Virus record (IMG/VR): IMGVR_UViG_3300020172_004578
Location: 1 to 21,417 of that record
Length of the DNA stretch: 21,417 nucleotides
Direction: 5' to 3' (one strand)
Source of the DNA: a virus
A program made the position numbers and the translations under genes. A model generated the notes under the pieces. It saw nothing but the letters and a program-made list of their open reading frames with translations, was not told the origin of the DNA and did no database searches. Below are positions 12,478 through 19,005 of the stretch, in pieces (the first letter of the stretch is position 1; each line of letters starts with the position of its first letter).

Positions 12478-13263
12478 ATGTCACAAAAAGGAACAAGAGC
12501 CCTTCTACTTGAGGTAATTCAAAAAGAAGTAGGAACAATTGAAGGTCCAAAAGATAATGAAACAAAATATGGAGCATGGAGTAAAGCTAACTTTTTACCA
12601 TGGTGCGGAAGTTTTGTTAATTGGTCAGCAATGACAGCGGGAGTTAAAATCCCAAATACAGTTTATACACCAGCAGGTGTAGCAGCATTTAAGAAAGCTA
12701 ATAAGTGGGTTCCCGTTAAAGGCAATAAGCCACAAGCAGGTTGGGTAGTTTATTTTAATTTCCCTGGAGGAGCAGATATTGACCATGTTGGTTGGGTATT
12801 AAAAGATAATGGTGATGGAACATGTATCACTATTGAAGGAAATACTACAGCAGATGGTAAAAAAGGTAGCCAGTCGAATGGTGGAGAATGTGTAAAGAAA
12901 CTTCGTGCATATGGTCCAAACAAGAAGGGTCTTCCTGTATTTATTGCAGGGTATGGATCAATTGATTATCCAGATGCAGATACACCAGCAGTCAAAACAC
13001 TTGAAGAGAAGAAGGTTGCTCTTGCAGATGTTGCAAAATCGCAAGGCGTTGAGGTTCCTGTAGTCAAACTATTTAAACCACTTAAGAATGGTTCAAAAGG
13101 TCAAGGCGTAAAGAACATTCAAACCATGTTGAAACTTAAGTCTGATGGACAGTTTGGTCCAGGAACAGAAAAAGCTGTTAAGGCTTTTCAAACAAAAGAA
13201 AAGCTTAAGCCTACAGGAATTGTTGATGAAGAAACATTCCGTAGACTAAAGGGAGTTAAGTAA
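12478..13263 (+). CDS. Endolysin: CHAP amidase/peptidase plus peptidoglycan-binding domain
   Basis: The 261-aa enzyme cleaves host peptidoglycan at the end of infection. The N-terminal CHAP domain (about 1-165) has its catalytic Cys at C43 in FLPWCGSFVNWS, His at H103 in DIDHVGWVL, and the usual acidic/Asn position in TIEGNTT (E120, N122). A linker follows (170-195). Residues about 198-258 form a PG_binding_1 domain: LKNGSKGQGVKNIQTML, then DGQFGPGTEKAVKAFQ, then GIVDEETFRRL. There is no signal peptide, so release depends on a holin such as the candidate at 6171. It is the first gene of a long, coupled operon, and its stop overlaps the next start (TAATG). Confidence 0.95.
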   Translation: MSQKGTRALLLEVIQKEVGTIEGPKDNETKYGAWSKANFLPWCGSFVNWSAMTAGVKIPNTVYTPAGVAAFKKANKWVPVKGNKPQAGWVVYFNFPGGADIDHVGWVLKDNGDGTCITIEGNTTADGKKGSQSNGGECVKKLRAYGPNKKGLPVFIAGYGSIDYPDADTPAVKTLEEKKVALADVAKSQGVEVPVVKLFKPLKNGSKGQGVKNIQTMLKLKSDGQFGPGTEKAVKAFQTKEKLKPTGIVDEETFRRLKGVK

Positions 13264-13463
13264 TGGAGTCAACCAAAAGAACATTACTTAAGACACTAAG
13301 CTGGGAAACCTTTCATCTTGTTGGTGTTGCTGGAGTAATTTATTTATTTACTGGTGAATGGGAGTATGCTAGTTTAGGTGCTCTCATTTATATAGGTTGG
13401 GAAGCTATTGGTTATTTTCTTCATGAAAGAGTATGGGCAAAATTTGGAAAAAAAATTAAGTAA
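13263..13463 (+). CDS. DUF2061-like small membrane protein
   Basis: The protein has 66 aa. The N-terminus ESTKRTLLKTLSWETFHLVG fits the DUF2061 pattern (K-R-x-x-x-K-x-x-S-W, basic followed by a hydrophobic helix). Two membrane helices are likely at about 15-31 (FHLVGVAGVIYLFTG) and 35-55 (YASLGALIYIGWEAIGYFLHE), with a basic tail AKFGKKIK. The function of the family is unknown. The ATG at 13263 overlaps the endolysin stop in TAATG and the gene's own stop overlaps the next start in the same way, so it is translationally coupled. Because it follows the endolysin it could be a holin or spanin-like lysis partner, but its family match does not require that. Confidence 0.75.
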   Translation: MESTKRTLLKTLSWETFHLVGVAGVIYLFTGEWEYASLGALIYIGWEAIGYFLHERVWAKFGKKIK

Positions 13464-14041
13464 TGGAAGTTCTTCATGACAAAATTTTTATCATAGAAAA
13501 TTTTATTTCTAGTGATTCAGCAAAATTACTTGTAGAAAAATTTTCTATAAATTTAAAGCCAACAGATCATCCTAATGTATTTTTTGGAATAAATGTTGGT
13601 GATGAATTTGCTAAAAAAATTTCAGGACAGCATAAGATAACTGAGTATAACGATCATAACAAAATTGCTGTAGATCTGCTTACATCTTTGTGCGCCAATA
13701 TGGAAAAAACCATGTCTGATATTTTTAAAAAAGATCTTGTATTAAAGACTGTTTTTTATAATCATATGACACCTGGGGCAGATAATTCATTGCATTATGA
13801 TAACAAAAGAGAAGAAGACAAATATGATTACTCTGGACTCCTATATTTAACAGATGACTATTCTGGAGGATCTCTATATTTTCCAGAACAAAATATTAAA
13901 TTACGTCCAAAAGCTGGAACTTTTATATCATTTATGGGAACAGAAGATATAAAGCATCAAGTAGAAAAAGTAATAGATGGCAATCGTGTTAATGTAATTT
14001 GTTTTTTTATAGAAAAGGAATTAAATGATTACAGTAAATAA
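13463..14041 (+). CDS. Prolyl-4-hydroxylase-like Fe(II)/2OG oxygenase
   Basis: The 192-aa protein matches the P4Hc/2OG-FeII_Oxy_3 fold. The ligand set is complete: H111 and D113 in SLHYDNK (H-x-D), H165 in DIKHQVEKV, and R175 in GNRVNVICFF for 2-oxoglutarate. GGSLYFPE at 135-142 is the conserved turn of this branch. The enzymes usually hydroxylate amino-acid side chains, often proline, and need Fe(II), 2-oxoglutarate and O2. The gene is coupled to its neighbours by TAATG at its start and by a 17-base overlap with the next gene. Together with that gene, it forms a pair of oxygenases. The substrate is unknown. Confidence 0.85.
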   Translation: MEVLHDKIFIIENFISSDSAKLLVEKFSINLKPTDHPNVFFGINVGDEFAKKISGQHKITEYNDHNKIAVDLLTSLCANMEKTMSDIFKKDLVLKTVFYNHMTPGADNSLHYDNKREEDKYDYSGLLYLTDDYSGGSLYFPEQNIKLRPKAGTFISFMGTEDIKHQVEKVIDGNRVNVICFFIEKELNDYSK

Positions 14042-14870
14042 GGTAGACTTTATATCAATAGAAGAAATTAAGTCAAATCCCGATAAGTATAGAGAAATAT
14101 ATTTAAGGGATAAAATTATTGTATTTAGAAATGCTAATTTAACCAAAGAACAACAGTCAGATCTGATGGTATTTTTTGGGGACTTGCTAAATTGGTATCC
14201 TAATTCAAAAGATCCATATATAGCAGATTATATAGAAGATCATCATAAACACATGCCAACTGAGGGATATGTTGGTAAAGATGAGCTAATGCTTTCTTGG
14301 CACACAGAGCATGTTGAAAATGAAGAAAATTCTTATAATGGGGCCACATGGAGAATGGAAAAATTTGATTGCCCAGAAGATTCTGGACATACCTATTTTG
14401 TTGATATGACAAAAATGTTTCAAGATTTAAATAAAGAAGACCAAGACTTTCTTTCTAGATGTATAAATAAACTTGAAACAGTAGAATCTACATATGTAGG
14501 AGAAGAAAGATTAGATGTTATAATTTCAAAAGATTTTAGTTGTGTAAACTCTCATCCAATAACAAAAGAAAAAACAGTTAGACTATGGCTTTTTTCACAA
14601 AACTTACAATGTTTAAGTTTATATAAAATTGATGACCGTGAACCAAATGAAGAAGAAATTACTAAACATAAAAATTTAACTCAATGGATTTGTAATCAGG
14701 TTTGGGAAAATGAAGACATAAGAATGGTTCTTAAATGGCAAGAGGGAGATCTTGCAGTTCCAGATTTGTATAAACTTGCACACTCAGTTAGTGGAGGTTT
14801 TACTAAAAATCAAAGAACTTTATCTGGACAATTTGGAAGAGCATTGCCATCAATAGAGGGAGTAATATAA
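14025..14870 (+). CDS. TauD/TfdA-like Fe(II)/2OG dioxygenase
   Basis: The 281-aa protein follows the TauD family layout. The first metal-binding pair is in LMLSWHTEHVE: H93 and E95 (H-x-E instead of the more usual H-x-D). The distal ligand is H253 in YKLAHSVSGG, preceded by WQEGDLAVPDLY, the family's W-x-x-G-D segment. Arg residues in QRTLSGQFGR (R264, R272) could bind 2-oxoglutarate. The N-terminus, LRDKIIVFRNANLTKEQQ, matches the family's opening strand and helix. The length is typical. It overlaps the preceding oxygenase by 17 bases and its stop overlaps the next start (TAATG). TauD relatives oxidise many small molecules and some free amino acids; here the substrate cannot be read. Confidence 0.8.
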   Translation: MITVNKVDFISIEEIKSNPDKYREIYLRDKIIVFRNANLTKEQQSDLMVFFGDLLNWYPNSKDPYIADYIEDHHKHMPTEGYVGKDELMLSWHTEHVENEENSYNGATWRMEKFDCPEDSGHTYFVDMTKMFQDLNKEDQDFLSRCINKLETVESTYVGEERLDVIISKDFSCVNSHPITKEKTVRLWLFSQNLQCLSLYKIDDREPNEEEITKHKNLTQWICNQVWENEDIRMVLKWQEGDLAVPDLYKLAHSVSGGFTKNQRTLSGQFGRALPSIEGVI

Positions 14871-15052
14871 TGCCTAAATATGAATATGACTGTATGCCTT
14901 GTGCACAAAGATATATAAAAGAAAGATCTATGCATGAAGATGACCCAGGATACAGGTGCGATAGTTGCAATAACACTTTAGTTCGTGTATACTCAAATGT
15001 AGGAGCAGTTTTTAACGGTTCAGGTTTCTATTCAACTGATAACAGAAAGTAG
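14870..15052 (+). CDS. FmdB-family zinc ribbon protein
   Basis: The 60-aa protein begins MPKYEYDC, has the metal knuckles C8-x-x-C11 and C30-x-x-C33, and ends with the family signature FNGSGFYSTDNRK. These features are diagnostic for FmdB/CxxC_CXXC_SSSS-type zinc ribbons, a widespread and poorly understood family first named as putative regulators. The gene is coupled by TAATG to the dioxygenase before it. A regulatory role on neighbouring genes or as a nucleic-acid binder is possible but not shown. Confidence 0.9.
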   Translation: MPKYEYDCMPCAQRYIKERSMHEDDPGYRCDSCNNTLVRVYSNVGAVFNGSGFYSTDNRK

Positions 15053-15055
15053 CGG

Positions 15056-15061
15056 TATAAT
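15056..15061 (+). promoter_or_regulatory. -10-like TATAAT upstream of the DUF7455-like gene
   Basis: TATAAT at 15056-15061 directly abuts the ATG at 15062 and lies 9 bases from the in-frame ATG at 15071. There is no -35 and no extended TG. If active it would start transcription close to the second ATG. This is the weakest of the series. Confidence 0.35.
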
Positions 15062-15316
15062 ATGAATACTATGATTGATGAAGAAGTTAAACCTAAAGAG
15101 TGGCTATTAAACTCTCTAGATCGTTGTGATAGCTGTGATGCACAGGCATATGTCAAGGTAAAAGGAATTACTGGAGAACTACTATTTTGTAATCATCACT
15201 ACAACAAGATTATGAATGATCCAGAAACATATGCAAAAATGATGTCTTTTATGATTGAAGTAACAGATGAACGTGAAAAATTAGTAGAGAATAAGTTAAG
15301 GGGAAGTGAAAACTAA
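15062..15316 (+). CDS. DUF7455-like zinc-binding protein
   Basis: The 84-aa protein contains DRCDSCDAQAYVKVKGITGELLFCNHHYNKI: two Cys in C22-x-x-C25, then C43 with H45/H46, a compact treble-clef-like zinc knuckle. This is the pattern of the DUF7455 proteins that are common in actinobacteria (RCDRCGAQAYV...GELLFCAHH) and it supports an actinobacterial host. The C-terminal 35 residues are a charged helix. The start may be 15062 or the ATG at 15071; the TATAAT immediately before would favour the second one if it is a promoter. The stop overlaps the next start (TAATG). The function is not known. Confidence 0.8.
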   Translation: MNTMIDEEVKPKEWLLNSLDRCDSCDAQAYVKVKGITGELLFCNHHYNKIMNDPETYAKMMSFMIEVTDEREKLVENKLRGSEN

Positions 15317-15723
15317 TGTATGAATATTATGTAAGAAAAGTAGAGAATGTAGTAGATGGAGATACCATTGACGTTCTTATTGATTTAGGGTTTGATATTC
15401 TGTTTGCATCCCGTGTTAGACTGGCTGGTATTGATACCCCTGAGTCTCGCACAAAAGATCTTAAAGAAAAGTCTCTTGGCCTTGAGTCTAAAGAGTATCT
15501 AAAGAAGGCTTTAAAGGATGCTAAGTCTGTTATTATTAAAACAGAAAAGATGGACTCATCTGAAAAGTATGGTCGTATTTTAGGCTGGGTATACATTAAT
15601 GGAGACACAGTATCTCTTAATGATAAGATGATTAATGATGGGTATGCTTGGGGATATCTTGGAGATACCAAGGTAAAAGATTTTGAGTTGCTTGCCAAAG
15701 TTAGATTAAAGAGTGGCAAATGA
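15316..15723 (+). CDS. Thermonuclease (SNase family)
   Basis: The 135-aa enzyme belongs to the staphylococcal-nuclease family, Ca2+-dependent phosphodiesterases that cut DNA and RNA. The motifs are in order: VVDGDTIDV (13-21), RVRLAGIDTPESR (33-45) and YGRILGWV (85-92). The catalytic residues fall at the same numbers as in S. aureus nuclease: R35, E43 and R87, with D40 and T41 as Ca2+ ligands. There is no signal peptide, so it acts in the cytoplasm, perhaps on host DNA or in nucleotide recycling or packaging-related processing. It starts in TAATG with the previous gene and its stop overlaps the next start by ATGA, so it is part of the same coupled operon. Confidence 0.93.
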   Translation: MYEYYVRKVENVVDGDTIDVLIDLGFDILFASRVRLAGIDTPESRTKDLKEKSLGLESKEYLKKALKDAKSVIIKTEKMDSSEKYGRILGWVYINGDTVSLNDKMINDGYAWGYLGDTKVKDFELLAKVRLKSGK

Positions 15724-16058
15724 AAGAAAGCTCAGATAGTGAATTAATCAATAAGTTAATCTTAGATGGTGGCATTGAGGTAGCTGCAATTGATCAAGAA
15801 ACTGGAGAATTTTTGTATTCTTTTACCCCAAAAATAAAAGAATTAATGCCAAATATATATGAAGAGCATATGGAGACCGTAAATTCAGAAGTTATGAACC
15901 TGTGGGAAAAGGGATTTTTGGATATAGATTTAATGGCAGATGATCCAGTCATAACCATTACCAAAAAAGCTACCTCCGTAGAGGCAATAGGGACTCTTTC
16001 TAAACAAGAAAAGTGGTCTTTGGCTGAAATAGTCAGACTTTTAAATCGTAAAGCCTGA
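15720..16058 (+). CDS. Conserved-looking phage protein, unknown function
   Basis: The 112-aa protein is mostly helical and acidic. A notable stretch reads LILDGGIEVAAIDQETGEFLYSFTPKIKELMP, followed by helices and a C-terminal WSLAEIVRLLNRKA. No catalytic motif is seen. The ATG overlaps the thermonuclease stop (ATGA). It closes the long operon begun at 12422, and its TGA stop is part of the extended -10 of the next promoter. A structural or assembly role would fit the position just upstream of the head-type genes, but that is only context. Confidence 0.7.
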   Translation: MKESSDSELINKLILDGGIEVAAIDQETGEFLYSFTPKIKELMPNIYEEHMETVNSEVMNLWEKGFLDIDLMADDPVITITKKATSVEAIGTLSKQEKWSLAEIVRLLNRKA

Positions 16059-16064
16059 TATAAT
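16056..16064 (+). promoter_or_regulatory. Extended -10 promoter for the next gene block
   Basis: TGATATAAT: the TGA stop codon at 16056-16058 doubles as the TGN of the extended -10, with TATAAT at 16059-16064. Transcription should start near 16071, leaving a 20-base leader with a very strong Shine-Dalgarno, AGGAGG at 16079-16084, before the ATG at 16091. Confidence 0.78.
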
Positions 16065-16090
16065 GAAGTATAAACTTTAGGAGGTTTACT

Positions 16091-16795
16091 ATGGCAACAG
16101 CAGAAGCTCGTGCTTTTTGGGCAGATAATAAAAGAAAATCTATGCCAGCACTAGAAAAGTCTATGGTTGTTGAAGGTGACTTCGTAATGTATATGGGTGA
16201 AGAAGATGAGACTATGGTTGGTCGTGTTGAATATGTTATGACAAACCCTGGACTTCTTGGATTACCAGGATCCGAATATGCCCTTGAATATGCAGAAGAT
16301 GATAAGCCAGTTATTGTTCGTATGTATGAACAAGAAGATGGTGCTTGGGAAGAAAAAGAATATGTTTGCTATCATAGAATGTCTGAAGTTATAAAGATTG
16401 AATCACTATCTGTTTCAGTTGATATGGTTATGGAGATGGGATCAAGCGGAACTGGAATTCCAGCAATGCCAGAACAGTCTGATATGGAAAATATGTATGA
16501 TGTTCAAATTGGAAAACTAGAAGATATGGAAGATGAAATGGAAAAAGCAAAGAAACCAAATTATAGTGAAATTATTAAACCAAGAAGTGGTGGAAGCACT
16601 CCTTCAAATCCTAAACTTTATGCAAGAGTTGTTCAAGCAGCAAAAGATAAGTTTGATGTCTATCCATCTGCAGTTGCAAATTCTTGGGTAGTTCAAGAGT
16701 ATAAGCGTCGTGGTGGAACATATAAATCAGAATCACAATCTACATCAAAAAGTATTTGGGATGGATCTTTTAATCCAAGAGGGATTGAAAAATAA
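16091..16795 (+). CDS. Phage structural/assembly-type protein with DUF5872-like C-terminal module
   Basis: The 234-aa protein has an acidic N-terminal domain (1-115) with a beta-rich FVMYMGEEDETMVGRVEYVM segment that looks like an SH3-type barrel. A Met/Glu-rich linker follows (about 115-155). A C-terminal module at 170-213 contains ARVVQAAKDKFDVYPSAVAN and EYKRRGGTYK. This last pattern (K-F-x-V-Y-P-S-x-x-A-N, then YK-x-RGG) is shared by short modules in many phages and giant viruses (DUF5872-like), often next to head-protease or scaffold genes. The Met-rich acidic linker is reminiscent of scaffold regions. Strong promoter and Shine-Dalgarno. It is followed by a coupled 45-aa gene via TAATG. 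The role is inferred from context. Confidence 0.65.
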   Translation: MATAEARAFWADNKRKSMPALEKSMVVEGDFVMYMGEEDETMVGRVEYVMTNPGLLGLPGSEYALEYAEDDKPVIVRMYEQEDGAWEEKEYVCYHRMSEVIKIESLSVSVDMVMEMGSSGTGIPAMPEQSDMENMYDVQIGKLEDMEDEMEKAKKPNYSEIIKPRSGGSTPSNPKLYARVVQAAKDKFDVYPSAVANSWVVQEYKRRGGTYKSESQSTSKSIWDGSFNPRGIEK

Positions 16796-16932
16796 TGCCA
16801 AAGAAAAAAATAACAGCATTTAATCCTACACAAATAAAAAATGGTAGGATTGTTCGTTTAAGGAAAGACGGGACTATTAAAACAGATCTTGGTCCTTATC
16901 AAACAAAAAGAGAGGAAATAAAAAATGGCTAA
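16795..16932 (+). CDS. Small basic protein (45 aa), unknown
   Basis: The ATG at 16795 overlaps the stop of the preceding gene (TAATG). The frame is open for 45 codons to the TAA at 16930-16932 and overlaps the next gene by 8 bases. The product begins MPKKKITAF, is strongly basic, and includes NGRIVRLRKDGTIKTDLGPY, a beta-hairpin-like segment that could bind nucleic acid. Its reading frame, coupling on both sides and matching composition to the next small gene support its being real. Confidence 0.6.
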   Translation: MPKKKITAFNPTQIKNGRIVRLRKDGTIKTDLGPYQTKREEIKNG

Positions 16933-17122
16933 AGAAAAAATCAAAAAGATTGTAAGTAAAGGAAAAAAGCTTAGCAAAAAAGACCTTGCAAACAATCAAA
17001 AAATAGTTGAACAAACTGAAGGTTATGTTGACAATGTTTTTGTAAAACCAAAAGGCGAAACAAAAACTGCTAAAGCTAAAGAATATATTGACGATATTTT
17101 CAGAAAACCAAAAAATGGCTGA
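16925..17122 (+). CDS. Small basic protein with an internal repeat (65 aa)
   Basis: The 65-aa, Lys-rich protein carries two copies of a motif: YVDNVFVKPKG and YIDDIFRKPKN, about 20 residues apart. The function is unknown. A good Shine-Dalgarno (GAGAGGAAA) precedes the ATG. It overlaps the preceding gene by 8 bases (ATGGCTAA) and the following gene by 8 bases (ATGGCTGA), the two junctions being almost the same. A capsid-linked or DNA-binding small protein would fit, but only by composition and place. Confidence 0.65.
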   Translation: MAKEKIKKIVSKGKKLSKKDLANNQKIVEQTEGYVDNVFVKPKGETKTAKAKEYIDDIFRKPKNG

Positions 17123-17486
17123 TTCTTATAACCCAACTTCTGGAATGAAAGCTGCTGCACGACGTGCTTTAAAGTGGAAAGAAGACGGTAAAGCAACTGG
17201 CGCTGGAACTCCAGTAGGTTGGGGTCGTGCAACTGATATTGTAAATGGATCAGCAATGTCTCTTGATACTGTTAAAAGAATGTTTTCCTTCTTTTCTCGT
17301 CATGAAGTTGATAAAAAGGGAAAAGGATTTTATGATGGTCCAGAGTTTCCATCTAATGGAAGAATTATGTGGGATGCTTGGGGTGGAGATGCAGGTTTTA
17401 CCTGGAGTCGTTCAATTGTAGAAAGAGAAAAAAATAAGACAGAAAAAGTTTGGGCAGGAAGCCCATTTAGTTTTAAAAAGGGGTAA
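17115..17486 (+). CDS. Conserved phage protein resembling a module linked to head proteases
   Basis: The 123-aa product from the ATG at 17115 has a distinctive block: TSGMKAAARRALKWKEDG, then VGWGRATDIVNGSAMSLDTVKRMFSFFSRHE, then NGRIMWDAWGGDAGFTWSR. The same block order (G-M-K-x-A-A-R, helix-turn-like L-S-x-x-T-V-K-R-M-x-x-F-F-x-R-H, W-x-x-W-G-G-D-A-G) occurs widely in phages, alone or fused to prohead proteases. Its biochemical role is not known to me. A TTG at 17088 would extend it but has no Shine-Dalgarno, and ATG 17115 keeps the 8-base overlap seen at the previous junction. It supports this block being head-assembly related. Confidence 0.75.
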   Translation: MADSYNPTSGMKAAARRALKWKEDGKATGAGTPVGWGRATDIVNGSAMSLDTVKRMFSFFSRHEVDKKGKGFYDGPEFPSNGRIMWDAWGGDAGFTWSRSIVEREKNKTEKVWAGSPFSFKKG

Positions 17487-17489
17487 ATT

Positions 17490-17726
17490 ATGGATGAGTT
17501 AGATACTGAAGATTTACAAAAGTTGGTTATGTTTTATAACCAAAGAACTAGCGAAGCTGAATTAAAAAATTCACAATTTCAACTTATTACTAATAAGCTA
17601 AAGATTCAAAATGCATCTCTTGATTCTCAAAATAAAAAATTAGAATCAGAAATTAAAGAACTTTCTAATAAAATAGAAGCAATGACTCCTAAACATAATA
17701 AAAAAGTTTTATCAAGAGAAGACTAA
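17490..17726 (+). CDS. Coiled-coil protein, unknown
   Basis: The 78-aa protein is almost wholly helical, with a heptad-rich core at about 18-66 (ELKNSQFQLITNKLKIQNASLDSQNKKLESEIKELSNKIEAM), predicted to dimerise as a coiled coil. There is no other motif. AAAGGGG lies 6 bases before the ATG at 17490, so translation should be efficient. It starts 4 bases after the previous stop. A scaffold, adaptor or clamp-like role is possible. Confidence 0.7.
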   Translation: MDELDTEDLQKLVMFYNQRTSEAELKNSQFQLITNKLKIQNASLDSQNKKLESEIKELSNKIEAMTPKHNKKVLSRED

Positions 17727-17746
17727 AGCAAAGGCATATCGATAAA

Positions 17747-18172
17747 GTGAGATATTTTGTCGGATTTAGCTTGACTTTATTGATATCTTTAGCTATAATC
17801 ATTATAATGAATAAAAAGATTAATAAAAAGATGTCAAGAACTCTGTATAGTCAAAAAGATACACATGAGTTATTTAAATATTTTTTTGCAATTGATTCTT
17901 TTAATCAGAAAAAAAGTCCTTCTCAGTTGACAAAGCATACAGAAAAGAGTATGATTAAGGTTATGGTTATAGGCCAAGAAGCTTATTGGGTATCCGATAA
18001 TACTTTTTTTGTTGCCAATGCCATTAATGGGGAAGTAGAAGCAGGATCGGCAACTCCAGTAGACGTAGAAAATATGTCAAAAAATGATATGAATAAGATG
18101 CTATTCATCTTAGATAATTTACAGAATGGAAGTAGTAATGATAGTGGCAGTGCAGGGGACGACCGAATTTGA
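17747..18172 (+). CDS. Membrane-anchored protein, unknown; possible shorter soluble form
   Basis: From the GTG at 17747 the product is 141 aa with one N-terminal membrane helix (VGFSLTLLISLAIIIIM, residues 5-21) followed by a basic stretch, so the rest should face the cytoplasm. The soluble part ends with MIKVMVIGQEAYWVSDNTFFVANAINGEVEAG and an acidic helix; no catalytic motif is evident. An in-frame ATG at 17807 sits 7 bases after a TTGACT/TATAAT promoter-like sequence inside the gene, so a form without the membrane helix may also be made. It overlaps the next gene by 35 bases. The function is unknown. Confidence 0.65.
   Translation: MRYFVGFSLTLLISLAIIIIMNKKINKKMSRTLYSQKDTHELFKYFFAIDSFNQKKSPSQLTKHTEKSMIKVMVIGQEAYWVSDNTFFVANAINGEVEAGSATPVDVENMSKNDMNKMLFILDNLQNGSSNDSGSAGDDRI
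17771..17799 (+). promoter_or_regulatory. Intragenic promoter-like sequence before an in-frame ATG
   Basis: TTGACT (17771-17776), 17-base spacer, TATAAT (17794-17799), then 7 bases to an in-frame ATG at 17807. The spacing matches the leaderless promoters elsewhere in the window. It also encodes part of the membrane helix, so AT-rich hydrophobic codons may imitate a promoter. Confidence 0.45.
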
Positions 18173-18488
18173 TGACTATAATGTCTTCATTCGTGCCATG
18201 GGTGTTGCTCTTTCTAGCATGAGTGAAGATGATAAAGAGTTTATAATTTATTCTGCTGGTCCCGCTAGAATTAATTCTTTTGTTTCAGAGTTTTCAAATC
18301 TATCTGAAAGAGGAATGAAATCAAGAGGCCGTAAGATTAAATTTTATAAAGTAGCATCGTCTTGGCTTGAAGAAAATATAGGTCAGATTAGCTATTTTGC
18401 ATTTTTAAGTCAGCCAAAACAGTCTGTATCAAAATTAGTTAATATTGCTGAATCAAAAAATATAGAAGTCGGTATTTTCCGATATTAA
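18138..18488 (+). CDS. SLOG/Rossmann-like protein, possible nucleotide binder
   Basis: From the ATG at 18138 the product is 116 aa and starts MIVAVQGTTEFDDYNVFIRAMG. The pattern of a first beta strand, a G-T/S-x-x-F-x-D-Y loop, and a helix resembles DUF2493/SLOG Rossmann-like nucleotide-binding proteins. Two further strands follow: FIIYSAGPARINSFV and KIKFYKVASSWLEENIG. Binding of a nucleotide or its derivative is thus plausible; no catalytic residues are clear. The Shine-Dalgarno GGAAG (18128-18132) favours 18138 over the in-frame ATG at 18126. It overlaps the preceding gene by 35 bases. Confidence 0.6.
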   Translation: MIVAVQGTTEFDDYNVFIRAMGVALSSMSEDDKEFIIYSAGPARINSFVSEFSNLSERGMKSRGRKIKFYKVASSWLEENIGQISYFAFLSQPKQSVSKLVNIAESKNIEVGIFRY

Positions 18489-18502
18489 GTGGGGATAAAA
18501 AT

Positions 18503-18712
18503 ATGTTAATTAACAAACTAGACACTATGGAAAAGATAGTAAAGCAAAATAATTTACTTTCTTGGATTGGCTGGGATGTAGTAGAGCGCAAGAAAACAGA
18601 AATGGGTAGAACCGCTGTTAATGGCGTTAGAGTTAATGGTCAGTGGTATACACAACGAGTATTCAAAGTTGATCGTAATGGCTGGGACATTCCAAATAAG
18701 TATAAGATGTAG
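18503..18712 (+). CDS. Small protein, unknown (69 aa)
   Basis: The protein has 69 aa. It consists of an N-terminal helix (LINKLDTMEKIVKQNNLLSWIG) and a beta-rich C-terminal half with VNGVRVNGQWYTQRVFKVDRNGWDIPNKY. Several Trp and Gly residues suggest a compact fold, but I recognise no family. GGGGA (18491-18495) precedes the ATG by 7 bases. It sits between the SLOG-like gene and WhiB in a run with 8- to 15-base gaps, probably one transcript. Confidence 0.6.
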   Translation: MLINKLDTMEKIVKQNNLLSWIGWDVVERKKTEMGRTAVNGVRVNGQWYTQRVFKVDRNGWDIPNKYKM

Positions 18713-18720
18713 GTTTTTCC

Positions 18721-19005
18721 ATGAAACAACATGTATGGAAAGACGATGCTTTATGCCTAGGTCTTGATAATGGTTTATTTTTTGATACCTATGAAGAAGA
18801 TTTAGATATAAGACCAATAATTGATTCGCTATGTAGTAGATGTCCAGTTGCAAAAAAATGTTTTGCTGTTGGAGTTTCAGCTAAAGAATGGGGAATCTGG
18901 GGCGGAGTATATCTAGAAAATGGAGAAATATCAAGAGAGTTTAATAGCCATAGAACAAAACTTGGTTGGGCAGAAACTTGGCAATCTTTAACAATGGACA
19001 AATAA
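18721..19005 (+). CDS. WhiB-family iron-sulfur transcriptional regulator
   Basis: The 94-aa protein has the four Cys that bind a [4Fe-4S] cluster in the WhiB family: C12, then C38-x-x-C41 and C47 in SLCSRCPVAKKCF. The turn GIWGG (58-62) follows, as in all WhiB proteins that contact the primary sigma factor. A short C-terminal tail (about 63-94) is only mildly basic compared with the usual AT-hook-like tail. WhiB proteins occur in Actinobacteria and their phages, where a phage copy can alter host or phage promoters; that is a strong clue to host. The ATG is 8 bases after the preceding stop, and its own stop overlaps the next start (TAATG). Cluster binding may sense O2 or NO, but this is inferred from the family. 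Confidence 0.95.
   Translation: MKQHVWKDDALCLGLDNGLFFDTYEEDLDIRPIIDSLCSRCPVAKKCFAVGVSAKEWGIWGGVYLENGEISREFNSHRTKLGWAETWQSLTMDK

Noticed and set aside
15327-15719. 130-aa minus-strand open frame opposite the thermonuclease
   Set aside because: Mirror of the SNase gene whose catalytic motifs are intact on the plus strand.
18966-19004. Longer start of the 19005 gene inside WhiB
   Set aside because: It would overlap WhiB by 40 bases without a Shine-Dalgarno, whereas ATG 19005 fits the TAATG coupling used throughout.
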